Source of the DNA: Limimaricola cinnabarinus LL-001
GTDB taxonomy: Bacteria; Pseudomonadota; Alphaproteobacteria; Rhodobacterales; Rhodobacteraceae
Direction: 5' to 3'
Assembly: GCF_000466965.1 (NCBI RefSeq)
Contig: NZ_BATB01000008.1
Span: forward strand, 30,784-94,783
DNA: 64,000 nucleotides
Made by a program: the position numbers and the translations under genes. This document shows, piece after piece, positions 1-9,693 of this stretch. Numbering within the stretch: position 1 is the first letter of the stretch; each line of letters begins with the position of its first letter. Below the pieces are notes generated by a model. It did no database searches. It saw only the letters and a list, made by a program, of their open reading frames with translations, and was not told the origin of the DNA.

Positions 1-28
1 GGCCTGACCCCGCCAAATGCATTCGTGG

Positions 29-54
29 AAAGGGGCCGTCCTTCGGGGCGGCCC
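29..54 (-). terminator. Terminator of the RND efflux operon
   Basis: A nine-pair GC stem (33-41 against 46-54) with a TTCG-like loop lies just beyond the stop codon of the efflux permease at position 68. Read on the minus strand the stem is followed by CTTTCC, a short and imperfect T tract, so termination may be partial. Confidence 0.5.
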
Positions 55-67
55 TGTCGTATCCGGG

Positions 68-3000
68 CTACTCCGCCGCGCGCAACGTCGATGCGGGGAG
101 GGGGGCAGAGCCCTGCGCGTCCTCCCAGATGATCTCAGGTGTCTTGATACGCCGCGCCTCGCGCCTGAGCGCCCAGTCGCGCGCCGCCCGGCTGCCGCGT
201 CCCATCGACAGCCGCGCCAGAAGCCGCGACATCCAATGGGCATAGCGGGCGGCCCAGATCCGCAGCGCCAGCATCGCGGGCGTGAAAACCAGCGTCAGCA
301 CCGTGGCGATGCCGAGGCCGAAGACAACCGCCGTGGCAAGCTGCTTCCACCACAGCGCCGTGGGGCTGTCGATCGTGTAGCCGCCGCCGAAGAAGTCGAG
401 GCTGAGCCCGAACATCATCGGCGCGAGGCCTGCCATGGTGGTGACGGTGGTGAGGAAGACGGGCCTGATGCGGTCCTCGGCGGTGCGGATCACCGCCTCG
501 GTGCGCGGCATGTAACGCGCGTAATCCTGATAGGTGTCGATCAGCACGATGTTGTTGTTCACCACGATACCGGCGAGCGCCACGATGCCGGTGCCGGTCA
601 TGATGATGGAGAATGTCTGATCCATCACCAGCATCCCGATCAGCACGCCGGCGGTCGACATGACAACCGCCAGAAGTACCAGCGTGGCGTTGTAGAAGCT
701 GTTGAATTGCGCCAGCAGGATGATGAACATCAGCCCCAGAGCACCCGCGAAGGCCGATTGCAGGAAGGCCTGACTTTCGGCCTGATCCTGCTGATCGCCG
801 GTCCATTCCCATCCGACGCCATCAGGCAGCGGCGCGGTGTCGAGCCAGTCGATCAGCGCCTCGATCCGTTCATTGGCGTTGATCGTTGAGCGGCCAACTT
901 CGCCCGCGTCGATGCGCGTCTGCAACGCGTCGTCGATCTCGGCCTCGGTGACGATCCGGCTCTCGTCGCCATCGACGAGCCGGACGAGGCCGGGCGTCAC
1001 GTCGGCCTTGACCTCGAAGTAGCGCTGTTGCGCGACGCGGTTGATCTCGGCGAGCTTCTGCACCGGCTTGCGGGTGACGAAGTTCGACAGCGGCACCAGT
1101 CCCGACGGCGTGCGGACCCGCAGGCTGTCGAGGGTCGAGAGCACGCGGTCCTCCTCGGGCAGCCGCACGCGGATCTCGATCTCCTCGTCCGAGCTGTCGA
1201 TGCGCATGGTGTCGAGCATGATGCCTCGGGTCACGAGTTGCACCATGGCGCCCACGGTCGCCACGTCTGCGCCGAAGCGGCCTGCCTTCTCGATGTCGAC
1301 GTCGATCTGCCAGTCGATGCCCGGCAGCGGCAGCGTGTCCTCGATCAGCGTCAGGCCCGGCGTTTCCTCGAATCGCGCGCGGACCTGCCCGGTGGCGGCG
1401 CGCAGCGCCTCGAAATCGTCACCGGTGAGTCGCAGGTGCACCGGCTTGGACGAGCCGGGTCCCTGCGCAAGGTCGAGGATCTCGATGCGGATGCCCGGGA
1501 TATCGTCGAGGCGGGCCTGCAGCCGTTCGAACACCACATTGCCATCGAGATCGGCCGGATCGTAACCGGTTTCGCGCGCATAGGCGGCGCGGTCCTCCCA
1601 CGGGACCAGTTCGATCTGCAATTGACCCACCGCGTCGGCGGGACCACCGGCCCCGGCGGTGTTGGAGTTGAGCCCGCCTTCACCCGCGAAGGCGAAAACC
1701 GAGCCGATGCCTGGAAACCCCACGACCGCCGCCTCGGCCTCGGCCACGAGCGCGTCCTTTTCGGCGAGGCTGAGATTACCACGCGCCTGCACGTAGATGA
1801 TCGCCTGCTCGGGCTCGGTCTCGACGAAGAACTCCACGCCGTTGTTGTGGGTGCCGAAATAGGTGAAGGTCGAAAAGACGAAGGCCCCCACGGCCCCGAT
1901 CGTCACCAGCGGCATGATCGGGTTGCCCGCGATCAGCGCGATGACGCGCCCGAAGAGCGAACGCCGATAGCCCGCGCGCACCCGCTTGGGCGCGCGCCGG
2001 ATCTTGGCCGCACCACCGGTGATGGTGGTGGCGATCGCACCGAAAAGCGCCAGCGCCAGACCGGGGGCGGCGTCGAGCAGCCCCGTGGCGGGGCGGGCCT
2101 CGCCGCTGAGATAGCCCGGGTTGAGCGCCAGCATCAGCCCCACGAAGATCAGCAGGGCGGCGGGCGGCACCAGAGCGGCGCACACGACCCATGGCAGGCG
2201 GCGGCGCAGGCTGTCGGAGGCATGGCCGAAACTGCGGCTCATCCGGCCCAGCACGCCGCCCATCACCGGCAGGTAAATCAGCGCGACCACGAGCGAGGCC
2301 GAGAGCACGAAGATCAGCGTCACCGGCAGCATGCCCATGAACTGTCCCGCGACGCCGGGCCAGAACAGCATCGGCAAAAAGGCGCAGAGCGTGGTGGCGG
2401 TCGAGGAGACCACAGGCCAGAACATCCGCTTCGCCGCCTCGACATAGGCGTGCATCGGTCCGACGCCGTCGGAGATGCGCTTGTCGGCGTATTCCACCAC
2501 CACGATGGCCCCGTCGACCAGCATGCCCACCGCAAGGATCAGCCCGAACATCACGATGTTCGAGATGGTGATGTCCATCACCGCCAAAAGCGCAAAGCAC
2601 AAAAGGAACGAGGTCGGGATTGCAAAGCCCACCAGCAGCGCCGGGCGCGGGCCCAGCGCGGCGAGCACCACGATCATCACCAGCGCGATCGCCGTCAGAA
2701 CCGAACCTTCGAGCTGGCTCACCATCGAGGCGACCTGACGGCTCTGGTCGTTCGAGGTCCCGACCTCGATTGCCGCCCTGAGGTCGTCGGGCCAGCTGTC
2801 CTGCTCGGCCGCGACCGTTTCGCGCACCAGCGCGGCGGTGTCGATCAGGTTGAAGCCCCGCCGCTTGACCACCTGAAGCGCCACTGTCGTCTCGCCGTTG
2901 AAGCGCGCCGTCGAGGTCCGGTCCTCGAAGGTGAGCCGGATCGTCGACAGGTCGCCCAAGGTCACCACCCGGTCGCCATTGGTCTTGACCGGCAGCTCGT

Positions 3001-3718
3001 AGATGTCGCGCGGCTCGTCGAGGCTCGACGGGATCTTGACCGAGAACGCGCCCTGCGCGCTTTCGATCTCGCCCGCCGCGATCAGCAGGTTGTTGTTGGT
3101 CACGACCTGCAGAAGTTCGGCGGCGGTGACGTTGTAGGCCTCGAGCCTGAGCGGGTCGATCTCGACCTCGAGCATTTCGTCGCGCTGGCCGGTCAGGTTG
3201 GCCGAAAGCACGGCGTCGAGCCCTTCGAGCCGGTCCTGCAGAGTCTTGGCCACCCGGATCAGCGTGCGTTCGGGCAGCGCGCCGGTGAGGTTCACGATGA
3301 CGATCGGAAATTCGGAGAAGTTGATCTCGTTGACAGACCAGGCGTCGGCCCCGTCGGGAAACTCGGCCTCGGCGGCGTTCATCGCATCGCGCACATCGGC
3401 CATGATCTTGGTCTTGTCCCAACCGAACTCGAATTCGAGCGCCACCCCCGCATAGCTCTCGGCGGCGGTGGAGGTCATGGTCTTCAGCCCGTCGAGATCC
3501 GACAGCCGGGTTTCCATCGGCTTGACCAGAAGCTGTTCGCTGTCCTCGGCTGAGATGCCGGGGAAGGGGACCGAGACGAACAGCGCCGGGATCTCGATGT
3601 CGGGCTCGCCCTCCTTGGGCAGGCCGACATAGGCGGCTCCGCCCGCCACGAGGCTCAGCACGATGAAGGCCATGATCATCCGCGCCCGGGACGCGGCCCA
3701 GTCGACGATGCCGGTCAC
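68..3718 (-). CDS. RND-family efflux pump inner membrane permease
   Basis: This 1216-residue protein is an inner membrane proton-driven exporter of the AcrB/HAE1 type. It would form a trimer that works with the adaptor encoded just upstream and an outer membrane channel encoded elsewhere. The architecture is typical: an N-terminal membrane helix (about 14-33), a large periplasmic porter region, a block of helices (about 340-500), a second periplasmic region and a final helix block (about 1010-1150). There is an extra hydrophobic segment around 500-560 that makes it longer than AcrB (about 1050). In transmembrane helix 4 the motif LVDGAIVVVE keeps Asp402 but has Gly403 where AcrB has Asp408, and in the helix carrying AcrB Lys940 it reads VNNNIVLID (Asn1054-1056). 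The start overlaps the stop of the adaptor gene by four bases, so the two are translated together. Substrates cannot be told from sequence. Confidence 0.93.
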   Translation of the reverse strand: MTGIVDWAASRARMIMAFIVLSLVAGGAAYVGLPKEGEPDIEIPALFVSVPFPGISAEDSEQLLVKPMETRLSDLDGLKTMTSTAAESYAGVALEFEFGWDKTKIMADVRDAMNAAEAEFPDGADAWSVNEINFSEFPIVIVNLTGALPERTLIRVAKTLQDRLEGLDAVLSANLTGQRDEMLEVEIDPLRLEAYNVTAAELLQVVTNNNLLIAAGEIESAQGAFSVKIPSSLDEPRDIYELPVKTNGDRVVTLGDLSTIRLTFEDRTSTARFNGETTVALQVVKRRGFNLIDTAALVRETVAAEQDSWPDDLRAAIEVGTSNDQSRQVASMVSQLEGSVLTAIALVMIVVLAALGPRPALLVGFAIPTSFLLCFALLAVMDITISNIVMFGLILAVGMLVDGAIVVVEYADKRISDGVGPMHAYVEAAKRMFWPVVSSTATTLCAFLPMLFWPGVAGQFMGMLPVTLIFVLSASLVVALIYLPVMGGVLGRMSRSFGHASDSLRRRLPWVVCAALVPPAALLIFVGLMLALNPGYLSGEARPATGLLDAAPGLALALFGAIATTITGGAAKIRRAPKRVRAGYRRSLFGRVIALIAGNPIMPLVTIGAVGAFVFSTFTYFGTHNNGVEFFVETEPEQAIIYVQARGNLSLAEKDALVAEAEAAVVGFPGIGSVFAFAGEGGLNSNTAGAGGPADAVGQLQIELVPWEDRAAYARETGYDPADLDGNVVFERLQARLDDIPGIRIEILDLAQGPGSSKPVHLRLTGDDFEALRAATGQVRARFEETPGLTLIEDTLPLPGIDWQIDVDIEKAGRFGADVATVGAMVQLVTRGIMLDTMRIDSSDEEIEIRVRLPEEDRVLSTLDSLRVRTPSGLVPLSNFVTRKPVQKLAEINRVAQQRYFEVKADVTPGLVRLVDGDESRIVTEAEIDDALQTRIDAGEVGRSTINANERIEALIDWLDTAPLPDGVGWEWTGDQQDQAESQAFLQSAFAGALGLMFIILLAQFNSFYNATLVLLAVVMSTAGVLIGMLVMDQTFSIIMTGTGIVALAGIVVNNNIVLIDTYQDYARYMPRTEAVIRTAEDRIRPVFLTTVTTMAGLAPMMFGLSLDFFGGGYTIDSPTALWWKQLATAVVFGLGIATVLTLVFTPAMLALRIWAARYAHWMSRLLARLSMGRGSRAARDWALRREARRIKTPEIIWEDAQGSAPLPASTLRAAE

Positions 3719-4941
3719 TGCCCGGCCTCCCGAAAGCTTGGCGATACGCGCACGCCGTCGGTCACGTATTCCTGCCCGACGACGATGATGGCGGCCTCGG
3801 GCTCCAGCCCGGCGACCAGCACGCCTTGGGCCGTGTCGCGCAGCAGCGCCACGGGGGCAAAGCGCGCCACCGCATCCGTGGCCTCGCCATCGACGAGACG
3901 TACGCCGAGACGGCCGTCATCGTCGAGCGTCAGCGCCGATTGCGGCAACAGATGCGCCTGCCTGCCGTCGGTCTCGATCATGATCTCGGCGGTCTGGCCG
4001 TCGCGGATCTGCAGATCCGCATTGGGGACGACGACCTCGACGCGGAAGGTGCGTGTCGTCTCGTCTGCCGAGCGCGACACGAAGCGCACCTCGCCGGTCA
4101 GCGGCGGGCCGGAGGCCAGCCGCCCACGGGCGGGCGCGCCGACGCGGATCTTGTCAACATCGACCTCGGGTACAAAGCCCACGAGCTTGATCGGATCGAG
4201 CTGCACCACCGTGGCGCAGGGCGCACCGGTCTGCATCAAGAGCCCCAGCTCGGCAGTGTCGGTTTCCAGCAACCCGTCAAAAGGTGCGCGGATCGACAGT
4301 TTGTCGATCTCGCGTTCGGCGGCGGCGACGGCGGCGCGCGCCGCATCGATTCCGGCCCGTGCCGAGACGAGGCCCGAGGCGGCGCTTTGCACCTGTGCGG
4401 CCGCCGCTTCCATCGCGGCCTCGGCGCTGATCACCGAGGTTTCGCTCTGATAGCCGCCCTTGCTCAGCCGCTGCGCGTTGCTGAGGTTGATTTCGGCCTC
4501 CCGCAGCCGGGCCTGTGCCTCGGCCTGCGCGGCCTCGGCCGTGGGCACCCGGCTTTCGGCCTCCGACAGTCGCGCTTTCGCTTCGGCAAGGTCGATCTCC
4601 CGCGTGCCGGGGTCGAGTTCGCACAAAAGCTCGTCGGTTTCGACGAAGGCGCCCTTGCGCAACGGGTCCGAGACCACCCGGCCGGAGGTTTCCGCGCGCA
4701 CTTCGACCTCGCGCGCGGCCTCTGTCCGTCCGCGCAGCACCACGGCGTCATCCACCTCCCGGGCGGTGCTGCGCAACGCCACGACACCGATGCCGGGCGT
4801 CGTTACCTGCGAGGACCCGGTCGCCGCATTCGCGGCATCCCCGTCGATCTGCGCGATGGCAAAGAGCCGATCGCGGTCGATGATCAGCATATAGAGGAAA
4901 GCGGTCACGAAGATCGCGGTGATGACGGGGATCAGTTTCAT
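3715..4941 (-). CDS. RND efflux periplasmic adaptor subunit (membrane fusion protein)
   Basis: This 408-residue protein belongs to the AcrA/HlyD-type adaptors that bridge an RND permease and an outer membrane channel. Residues 1-22 are a hydrophobic anchor or uncleaved signal. They are followed by a lipoyl/barrel-sandwich domain (about 65-105), a long Ala/Glu-rich alpha-hairpin (about 115-205), the second lipoyl half, and a beta-barrel plus membrane-proximal domain to the C terminus. It is the first gene of a two-gene operon with the permease. AAGAGG sits at good spacing before the ATG. The promoter and palindromic operator at 5036-5080 lie upstream. No TetR regulator gene is adjacent, so the regulator must be encoded outside the window. 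Confidence 0.92.
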   Translation of the reverse strand: MKLIPVITAIFVTAFLYMLIIDRDRLFAIAQIDGDAANAATGSSQVTTPGIGVVALRSTAREVDDAVVLRGRTEAAREVEVRAETSGRVVSDPLRKGAFVETDELLCELDPGTREIDLAEAKARLSEAESRVPTAEAAQAEAQARLREAEINLSNAQRLSKGGYQSETSVISAEAAMEAAAAQVQSAASGLVSARAGIDAARAAVAAAEREIDKLSIRAPFDGLLETDTAELGLLMQTGAPCATVVQLDPIKLVGFVPEVDVDKIRVGAPARGRLASGPPLTGEVRFVSRSADETTRTFRVEVVVPNADLQIRDGQTAEIMIETDGRQAHLLPQSALTLDDDGRLGVRLVDGEATDAVARFAPVALLRDTAQGVLVAGLEPEAAIIVVGQEYVTDGVRVSPSFREAGQ

Positions 4942-5035
4942 TGCGCATCCTCTTCGGCCATCGGGCCTGTCCCGATCATGCCGATCCCGGCACGAACGCG
5001 GATCGACGCGGGGTCGATCACCCCGCCGGAAATGC

Positions 5036-5053
5036 CTGAACCACTTGGTTCAG
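5036..5053. promoter_or_regulatory. Palindromic operator upstream of the RND operon
   Basis: The sequence CTGAACCA-CT-TGGTTCAG is a perfect inverted repeat with 8-bp arms and a 2-bp centre. It overlaps the end of the -10 element of the predicted minus-strand promoter, where a bound repressor would block transcription of the efflux genes. The size and symmetry suit a TetR/AcrR-type repressor; that assignment is inference. No regulator gene is next to it. Confidence 0.6.
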
Positions 5054-5080
5054 ACTACGCCGCGTCGCTCGCTCTCTCAA
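5052..5080 (-). promoter_or_regulatory. Sigma-70-type promoter for the RND efflux operon
   Basis: On the minus strand TTGAGA (5080-5075) is followed after exactly 17 bases by TAGTCT (5057-5052). This reads toward the adaptor gene starting at 4941, leaving a leader of about 105 bases. The rest of the 4942-5307 gap between the divergent genes shows no convincing gene. Confidence 0.55.
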
Positions 5081-5307
5081 GCGCTCAGGCGGATCGCGCG
5101 ACACGGTGACGCGCCGATGCCCCGGATCGGCGGCTCCGGTGCCGCAGCATGCGGCATGTCGCACGACCCGGCGGCAGCGTTCGAAGGCGGCGGGCGGGAC
5201 TTGTCCCTGCGCCCGGCTTCACGATAAGACGGGCGCGATCGACCACGGCGCCGAGACCGGTGCGCATCCGACACGGCGCCACGGCGCAATCCCAGGGGGA
5301 CCAAGGC

Positions 5308-5979
5308 GTGAGCAATCCCGACAGCTTCATCGACGAGGTCAGCGAAGAGGTCCGCCGCGAGCGGCTTTTTGTTCTGTTGCGGCGCTACGGCTGGATCGGC
5401 ATCCTTCTGGTCCTCGTGATCGTGGGGGGCGCCGCCGGCTATGAGTGGCGGCAATCGCGCCTCGCGGCGCAGGCGCAGGCGCGCGGCGACGCGCTTTTGG
5501 CGGCGCAGGTCGAGGCCGACGCCGAGACGCGCACCGCGGCTCTGGCCCGGATCGCGCAGGAGGCCCCCGACGCGGTCGTGCCCGCCCTCACCCTCGCGGC
5601 CGAACAGGTCGCGGCAGGTGATGGCACGGCGGCGGTGGCCACGCTCGACGCGCTGGCGGCCAATGGCGAGGTGCCCGAGATTTACCGCGATCTCGCGGCG
5701 TTCAAATCCGTGCTGATCGACGCCGATCGTACACCTGAGGACCGGCTTCTCGCGCTCGAGGCGCTGTCGGTGCCGGGCGCGCCGTTTCGGATGCTGGCTC
5801 TGGAACAGATCGCTCTGGTCCAGCTTGGCATGGGCGAACGCGAGCCCGCGCTCGAGCGTCTGGCCGCGATCCTCGAGGATGCCGAGTCGTCGGCGGACTT
5901 GCGCGATCGCGCGGCAAGCCTGATGGTCGCTCTGGGTGAGACGCCTGACTCCGTGACCGGGGCGGCGGACGCGCAATGA
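5308..5979 (+). CDS. YfgM-like TPR-fold membrane-anchored protein
   Basis: This 223-residue protein has a short cytoplasmic N terminus rich in charged residues, one transmembrane helix (about 28-46) and an Ala/Glu-rich helical periplasmic region typical of the tetratricopeptide-like domain of YfgM. YfgM in enterobacteria is an ancillary factor at the SecYEG translocon and works with periplasmic chaperones; the same gene order yfgM-bamB-der is found there, which supports the assignment. I chose the GTG at 5308 because AGGGGGA lies just upstream and because the open frame before it has no membrane-protein character. The stop overlaps an upstream in-frame start of the following bamB frame. Role by family; not tested here. 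Confidence 0.8.
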   Translation: MSNPDSFIDEVSEEVRRERLFVLLRRYGWIGILLVLVIVGGAAGYEWRQSRLAAQAQARGDALLAAQVEADAETRTAALARIAQEAPDAVVPALTLAAEQVAAGDGTAAVATLDALAANGEVPEIYRDLAAFKSVLIDADRTPEDRLLALEALSVPGAPFRMLALEQIALVQLGMGEREPALERLAAILEDAESSADLRDRAASLMVALGETPDSVTGAADAQ

Positions 5980-6035
5980 CCGACAAGCGGCCGGGACAGG
6001 CCGCGCAAAGACAAGATATGGGGCGAGGGGCAGTC

Positions 6036-7340
6036 ATGCGGCGCAGCGGAGTGATCGGAGCAGGGGCCTTGGCCCTCCTTGCGGCCTGTGGCCAGCCGGA
6101 CGAACGGCTGCCCGGCACCCGCATCGGCGTGGACCTTCCGGGCGGTGCCGCGGCGGCAGGCGGCACCGCCGTGCCGTTGGCGCTCATCGCGCCCGTGCAG
6201 AACGCCGATTGGCCGCAGCGCGGCGGCGGGGCGGATCGCGACATCGCGCATCCGGCCCTTAGGGCTGATCTGGCACCCTTGTTCCGCGTGGCGATCGGGG
6301 CCGCCGAGACCCGTCGCGCCCGTATCACCGCCGAGCCGGTGGTCGCGGCGGGCCGCGTCTTTGCCATGGATGCGCAGACTGGCGTTTCAGCCTTCACAAC
6401 CGGCGGTGCGGCTCTGTGGCGCCAAAGCCTGATCCCCGCGAGCGACGCGGCCACCGACGCCTCCGGCGGCGGTCTGGCGACGGATGGCGCGCGGGTCTAT
6501 GCGACCACCGGCTACGGCGAGCTCGTGGCGCTTGATGCGGCCAGTGGCGCGCGCCTGTGGACCCAGGATCTCGGCGCGCCGGGCGCGGGCGCCCCGGCAG
6601 TCGTGGGTGACATGGTCTATGTCGTCGCGCGCGATGGTCAGGGCCTCGCAATCGATGCAGCTTCGGGCCGCGTGCGCTGGCGGGTATCGGGCGTCGAGGA
6701 CGTCTCGCGCTTCGATGGCGGCGCCGGCCCGGCAGTGAGCGGCGATCTTGCCGTCTTTCCCTTTGCTTCCGGCGAAGTCATCGGCGTCTTTCCCGAAGGT
6801 GGGCGGTCGCGCTGGTCGTCGGTCGTGGCCGGACGCCGCCCCGGAAGGGCATCGGCCCTGACCGTCAGCGGCATCTCCGGCGATCCGGTAATCGAGGATG
6901 GCCGGGTCTATGTCGGCAACGCCTCGGGGCGGATTTCCGCGCTCGACGGCTTTACCGGCGAAACGATCTGGAGCGCCGCCGACGGCGCGCTCGGTCCCGT
7001 CGTTCCGGCGGGCGACGCCTTGTTCTTGATCAACGACATCGGCCAGCTTCAGCGTCTTGATGCTGCGACCGGCACGACCGTGTGGCGCACCGATCTTCCC
7101 CAAGGCGAAGCGGCGGGTTTCCTACGCCGTGATCGTCCCACCGCCCATTACGGCCCGATCCTCGCCGGTGGCCGCCTGCTCATCGCCTCCTCCGACGGGG
7201 TGATCCGGCAAGCCGATCCGGTCTCGGGGCGGCTGTTGGGCGCGCTGCCGCTCGAAGGCGGCGCCGCTTCGGCACCGATCGCGGCGGGGGGGGTGCTCTA
7301 CGTTGTCACCACCGATGGCGCGCTTGCCGCTTTCCGTTGA
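6036..7340 (+). CDS. bamB: Outer membrane assembly lipoprotein BamB (PQQ-like beta-propeller)
   Basis: The 434-residue product has a lipoprotein signal ending in LALLAAC with the lipidated cysteine at residue 18. It is followed by a chain of PQQ-enzyme-like beta-propeller repeats, visible as recurring patterns such as VYVGNASGRISALD and VYATTGYGELVALD. BamB is the scaffold lipoprotein of the BAM complex that inserts beta-barrel proteins into the outer membrane. The ATG at 6036 is preferred over earlier in-frame starts (5976, 6018) because it has GAGGGG upstream and puts the signal peptide at the N terminus. It lies between the YfgM-like gene and der, the conserved arrangement. Confidence 0.88.
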   Translation: MRRSGVIGAGALALLAACGQPDERLPGTRIGVDLPGGAAAAGGTAVPLALIAPVQNADWPQRGGGADRDIAHPALRADLAPLFRVAIGAAETRRARITAEPVVAAGRVFAMDAQTGVSAFTTGGAALWRQSLIPASDAATDASGGGLATDGARVYATTGYGELVALDAASGARLWTQDLGAPGAGAPAVVGDMVYVVARDGQGLAIDAASGRVRWRVSGVEDVSRFDGGAGPAVSGDLAVFPFASGEVIGVFPEGGRSRWSSVVAGRRPGRASALTVSGISGDPVIEDGRVYVGNASGRISALDGFTGETIWSAADGALGPVVPAGDALFLINDIGQLQRLDAATGTTVWRTDLPQGEAAGFLRRDRPTAHYGPILAGGRLLIASSDGVIRQADPVSGRLLGALPLEGGAASAPIAAGGVLYVVTTDGALAAFR

Positions 7341-7388
7341 CGCGCAATCGGTGTATGGGGCGCAATTCCGTACGCGAAAGACCCTGAG

Positions 7389-8840
7389 ATGAGCTTCACC
7401 CTCGCCATCGTCGGACGGCCCAATGTGGGCAAGTCCACGCTGTTCAACCGCCTTGTCGGCCGCAAGCTGGCGTTGGTGGACGACCAGCCCGGCGTGACCC
7501 GCGACCTGCGCGAGGGCCCGGCACGTCTGGGCCCGTTGCGCTTCACCGTGATCGATACCGCCGGTCTCGAAATCGCCACCGACGAAAGCCTGCAGGGGCG
7601 CATGCGCCGCCTGACCGAGCGCGCCGTCGACATGGCCGATGTCTGCCTGTTCATGATCGATGCCCGCGCGGGTGTCCTTCCCGCCGACGAGATCTTTGCC
7701 GACATCCTGCGCAAACGTGCCAAGCACGTGATCCTCGCGGCCAACAAGGCCGAGGGGCGCGCGGGTCAGGGCGGGCTGATCGAGGCCTATTCGCTTGGCC
7801 TCGGCGAGCCTCTGGGCCTGTCGGCCGAGCATGGCGAGGGCATGAGCGAGCTTTTGTCGATGCTCGAGCCGCTCGCGGGCGAGTTCGAGGCGCGCGCCGA
7901 GGAAGACGCGCCGGTGATGGATGTCGACGTCGACGAGGAGGGGCTCACCGACGAAGACGCGCCCTTCGCCCCCACCAAGGAGCGCCCGCTTCAAGTCGCG
8001 GTGGTGGGGCGTCCCAATGCGGGGAAGTCAACGCTGATCAACAAGATCCTCGGTGAGGAGCGGTTGCTCACCGGCCCCGAGGCCGGGATCACCCGCGACG
8101 CCATCTCTCTCGCCATCGACTGGAACGGCACGCCGTTCCGGATCTTCGACACTGCGGGCATGCGCAAGCGTGCCAAGGTGCAGGAAAAGCTCGAGAAGAT
8201 GTCAGTCTCGGACGGGCTGCGCGCGGTGAAATTCGCCGAGGTCGTGGTGGTTCTGCTCGACGTGGACATCCCCTTCGAACAGCAGGACCTGCGCATCGCC
8301 GACCTCGCCGAGCGCGAGGGCCGGGCAGTCGTCATCGCGGTCAACAAGTGGGACCTCGAGGACGAGAAGCAGGACAAGCTCAAGACCCTCAAGGAAAGTT
8401 TCGAGCGGCTCTTGCCGCAACTGCGCGGCGCACCGCTGGTCACCGTCTCGGCCAAGACCGGGCGCGGCCTCGACCGCCTGCACGATGCGATCCTGCGCGC
8501 CCATGCCGTCTGGAACAGTCGCATCTCCACCGCGCATCTCAATCGCTGGCTTGTCGGCATGCTGGAGCAGCACCCGCCGCCCGCACCCGGCGGCCGGCGC
8601 ATCAAGATGCGCTATGCCACGCAGGTCAAGACGCGCCCACCCGCCTTCGTGGTGATGACCTCTCATCCCGATGCGGTGCCCGAGAGCTATTCTCGCTATC
8701 TCGTCAATGGGTTGCGGAGCGACTTTGACATGCCCGGAACGCCGATCCGGTTGTTCCTGCGCGATCAGGGCAAGAAGAACCCGTTCCAGAACCGCAAGAA
8801 GGCCCAGCCCTCCAAGCTGCGAAAGCACATGAAGGACTGA
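7389..8840 (+). CDS. der: Ribosome-associated GTPase Der (EngA)
   Basis: This 483-residue GTPase has the hallmark of two consecutive G domains: GRPNVGKST at about residues 8-16 and GRPNAGKST at about 208-216, each with its DxxG and NKxD elements (AANKAEG and AVNKWD). A C-terminal KH-like domain follows, ending in a lysine-rich tail. Der is needed for assembly of the 50S ribosomal subunit and is essential in most bacteria. It is last in the yfgM-bamB-der group and is followed by a strong terminator. Confidence 0.97.
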   Translation: MSFTLAIVGRPNVGKSTLFNRLVGRKLALVDDQPGVTRDLREGPARLGPLRFTVIDTAGLEIATDESLQGRMRRLTERAVDMADVCLFMIDARAGVLPADEIFADILRKRAKHVILAANKAEGRAGQGGLIEAYSLGLGEPLGLSAEHGEGMSELLSMLEPLAGEFEARAEEDAPVMDVDVDEEGLTDEDAPFAPTKERPLQVAVVGRPNAGKSTLINKILGEERLLTGPEAGITRDAISLAIDWNGTPFRIFDTAGMRKRAKVQEKLEKMSVSDGLRAVKFAEVVVVLLDVDIPFEQQDLRIADLAEREGRAVVIAVNKWDLEDEKQDKLKTLKESFERLLPQLRGAPLVTVSAKTGRGLDRLHDAILRAHAVWNSRISTAHLNRWLVGMLEQHPPPAPGGRRIKMRYATQVKTRPPAFVVMTSHPDAVPESYSRYLVNGLRSDFDMPGTPIRLFLRDQGKKNPFQNRKKAQPSKLRKHMKD

Positions 8841-8847
8841 TCTGAAG

Positions 8848-8873
8848 AGAGCGCCGCAAGGCGCTCTTTTTAT
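8848..8873 (+). terminator. Rho-independent terminator after der
   Basis: AGAGCGCC, a GCAA loop, and GGCGCTCT form a perfect 8-bp stem followed by TTTTTAT, eight bases after the der stop codon. Confidence 0.9.
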
Positions 8874-8921
8874 TCAAGTAACCGGCTTGGGGTCAGCGTG
8901 GACGCATGGGTCTCTTAAACC

Positions 8922-9626
8922 TCATGACGATACCCGGCGCGCCAGCGCCAGAGCGCCGAGGATCGCCGCGAGACTTGCCAAGGCAACGACGCCCGGCACG
9001 TTGAACCCGTTCGCCACCACGATGGCCATCAACGCCCACGCCACGGTCAGCCCGTAGGACGCCGCGCGGGGGCGATGCGACTGCACCGCGAGCGCCAGCA
9101 GCGTCGCGAGAATGATGCAGAGGATCGCCCAGCCTGTCTGATTCATCACAAGGCCGTACCCCGCCGCAGTGGAGCCCAGTGACACGAAGCTCGCCGCCGA
9201 TAGCCAGCCTGCGAAAATGCCGTAGGGCACCCGGGCGAGCCAGACGTCGCGCTCCGGCGCCATCAGGAACGCGCCGATCGCGCCCGCTGCCATGATGAAG
9301 ATCGTGATCGTCGCCCAGATCGCGCTTGCGTTCGCGATGGCGAGCCAAGGCGTGCCGATGCCAAGCGCCACCAGCAGCGGCAGGCGGGCGCGGCGCCAAT
9401 CCTCGGCACGGGGGCGCTTCCTGACGCCATAGGCGGCGGAGACGATCAGCCACAGGTAGATCAGCCCCCAGATCGAGAAGGCCCAGCCCGCTGGCTGCAC
9501 CGGCGGGTCGATCTGCGGGACCGGCAATTGATCGGCGGTGAAACCGGTGAAGGGAGAGGTTACCAGCGGCGCGGCCGCAAAGGCGACGGAGAGGGCGAGC
9601 ACGCCCCATGCGATGAGGGTTTTCAT
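8922..9626 (-). CDS. TspO/MBR-like tryptophan-rich membrane protein
   Basis: The 234-residue product is very hydrophobic, with about seven predicted helices. It contains the segment GWAFSIWGLIYLWLI and several further tryptophans in or near membrane helices, as in the tryptophan-rich TspO-like family found in Rhodobacterales. It is longer than classical TspO (about 160 residues), so it belongs to the extended relatives whose ligand is unknown. The start at 9626 (MKTLIAWGV) gives a clean first helix; a GTG five codons upstream (9641) is possible. It lies alone on the minus strand between the der terminator and serS. Confidence 0.6.
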   Translation of the reverse strand: MKTLIAWGVLALSVAFAAAPLVTSPFTGFTADQLPVPQIDPPVQPAGWAFSIWGLIYLWLIVSAAYGVRKRPRAEDWRRARLPLLVALGIGTPWLAIANASAIWATITIFIMAAGAIGAFLMAPERDVWLARVPYGIFAGWLSAASFVSLGSTAAGYGLVMNQTGWAILCIILATLLALAVQSHRPRAASYGLTVAWALMAIVVANGFNVPGVVALASLAAILGALALARRVSS

Positions 9627-9693
9627 GACCCCACTACGCACCGCGTCGCCCGGTGGTTCAACCGGGTGGCGCGCAAATCCTCGGGCGTGACGT

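Noticed and set aside
1028..3553. Long open frame (841 codons) opposite the RND permease
   Set aside because: It is the antisense shadow of a high-GC gene: His/Arg/Asp/Gly-rich with no domains. Similar shadows lie opposite acnA (18151-20469), serS (9751-11367), purB (23612-25021) and glnA (26202-27347).
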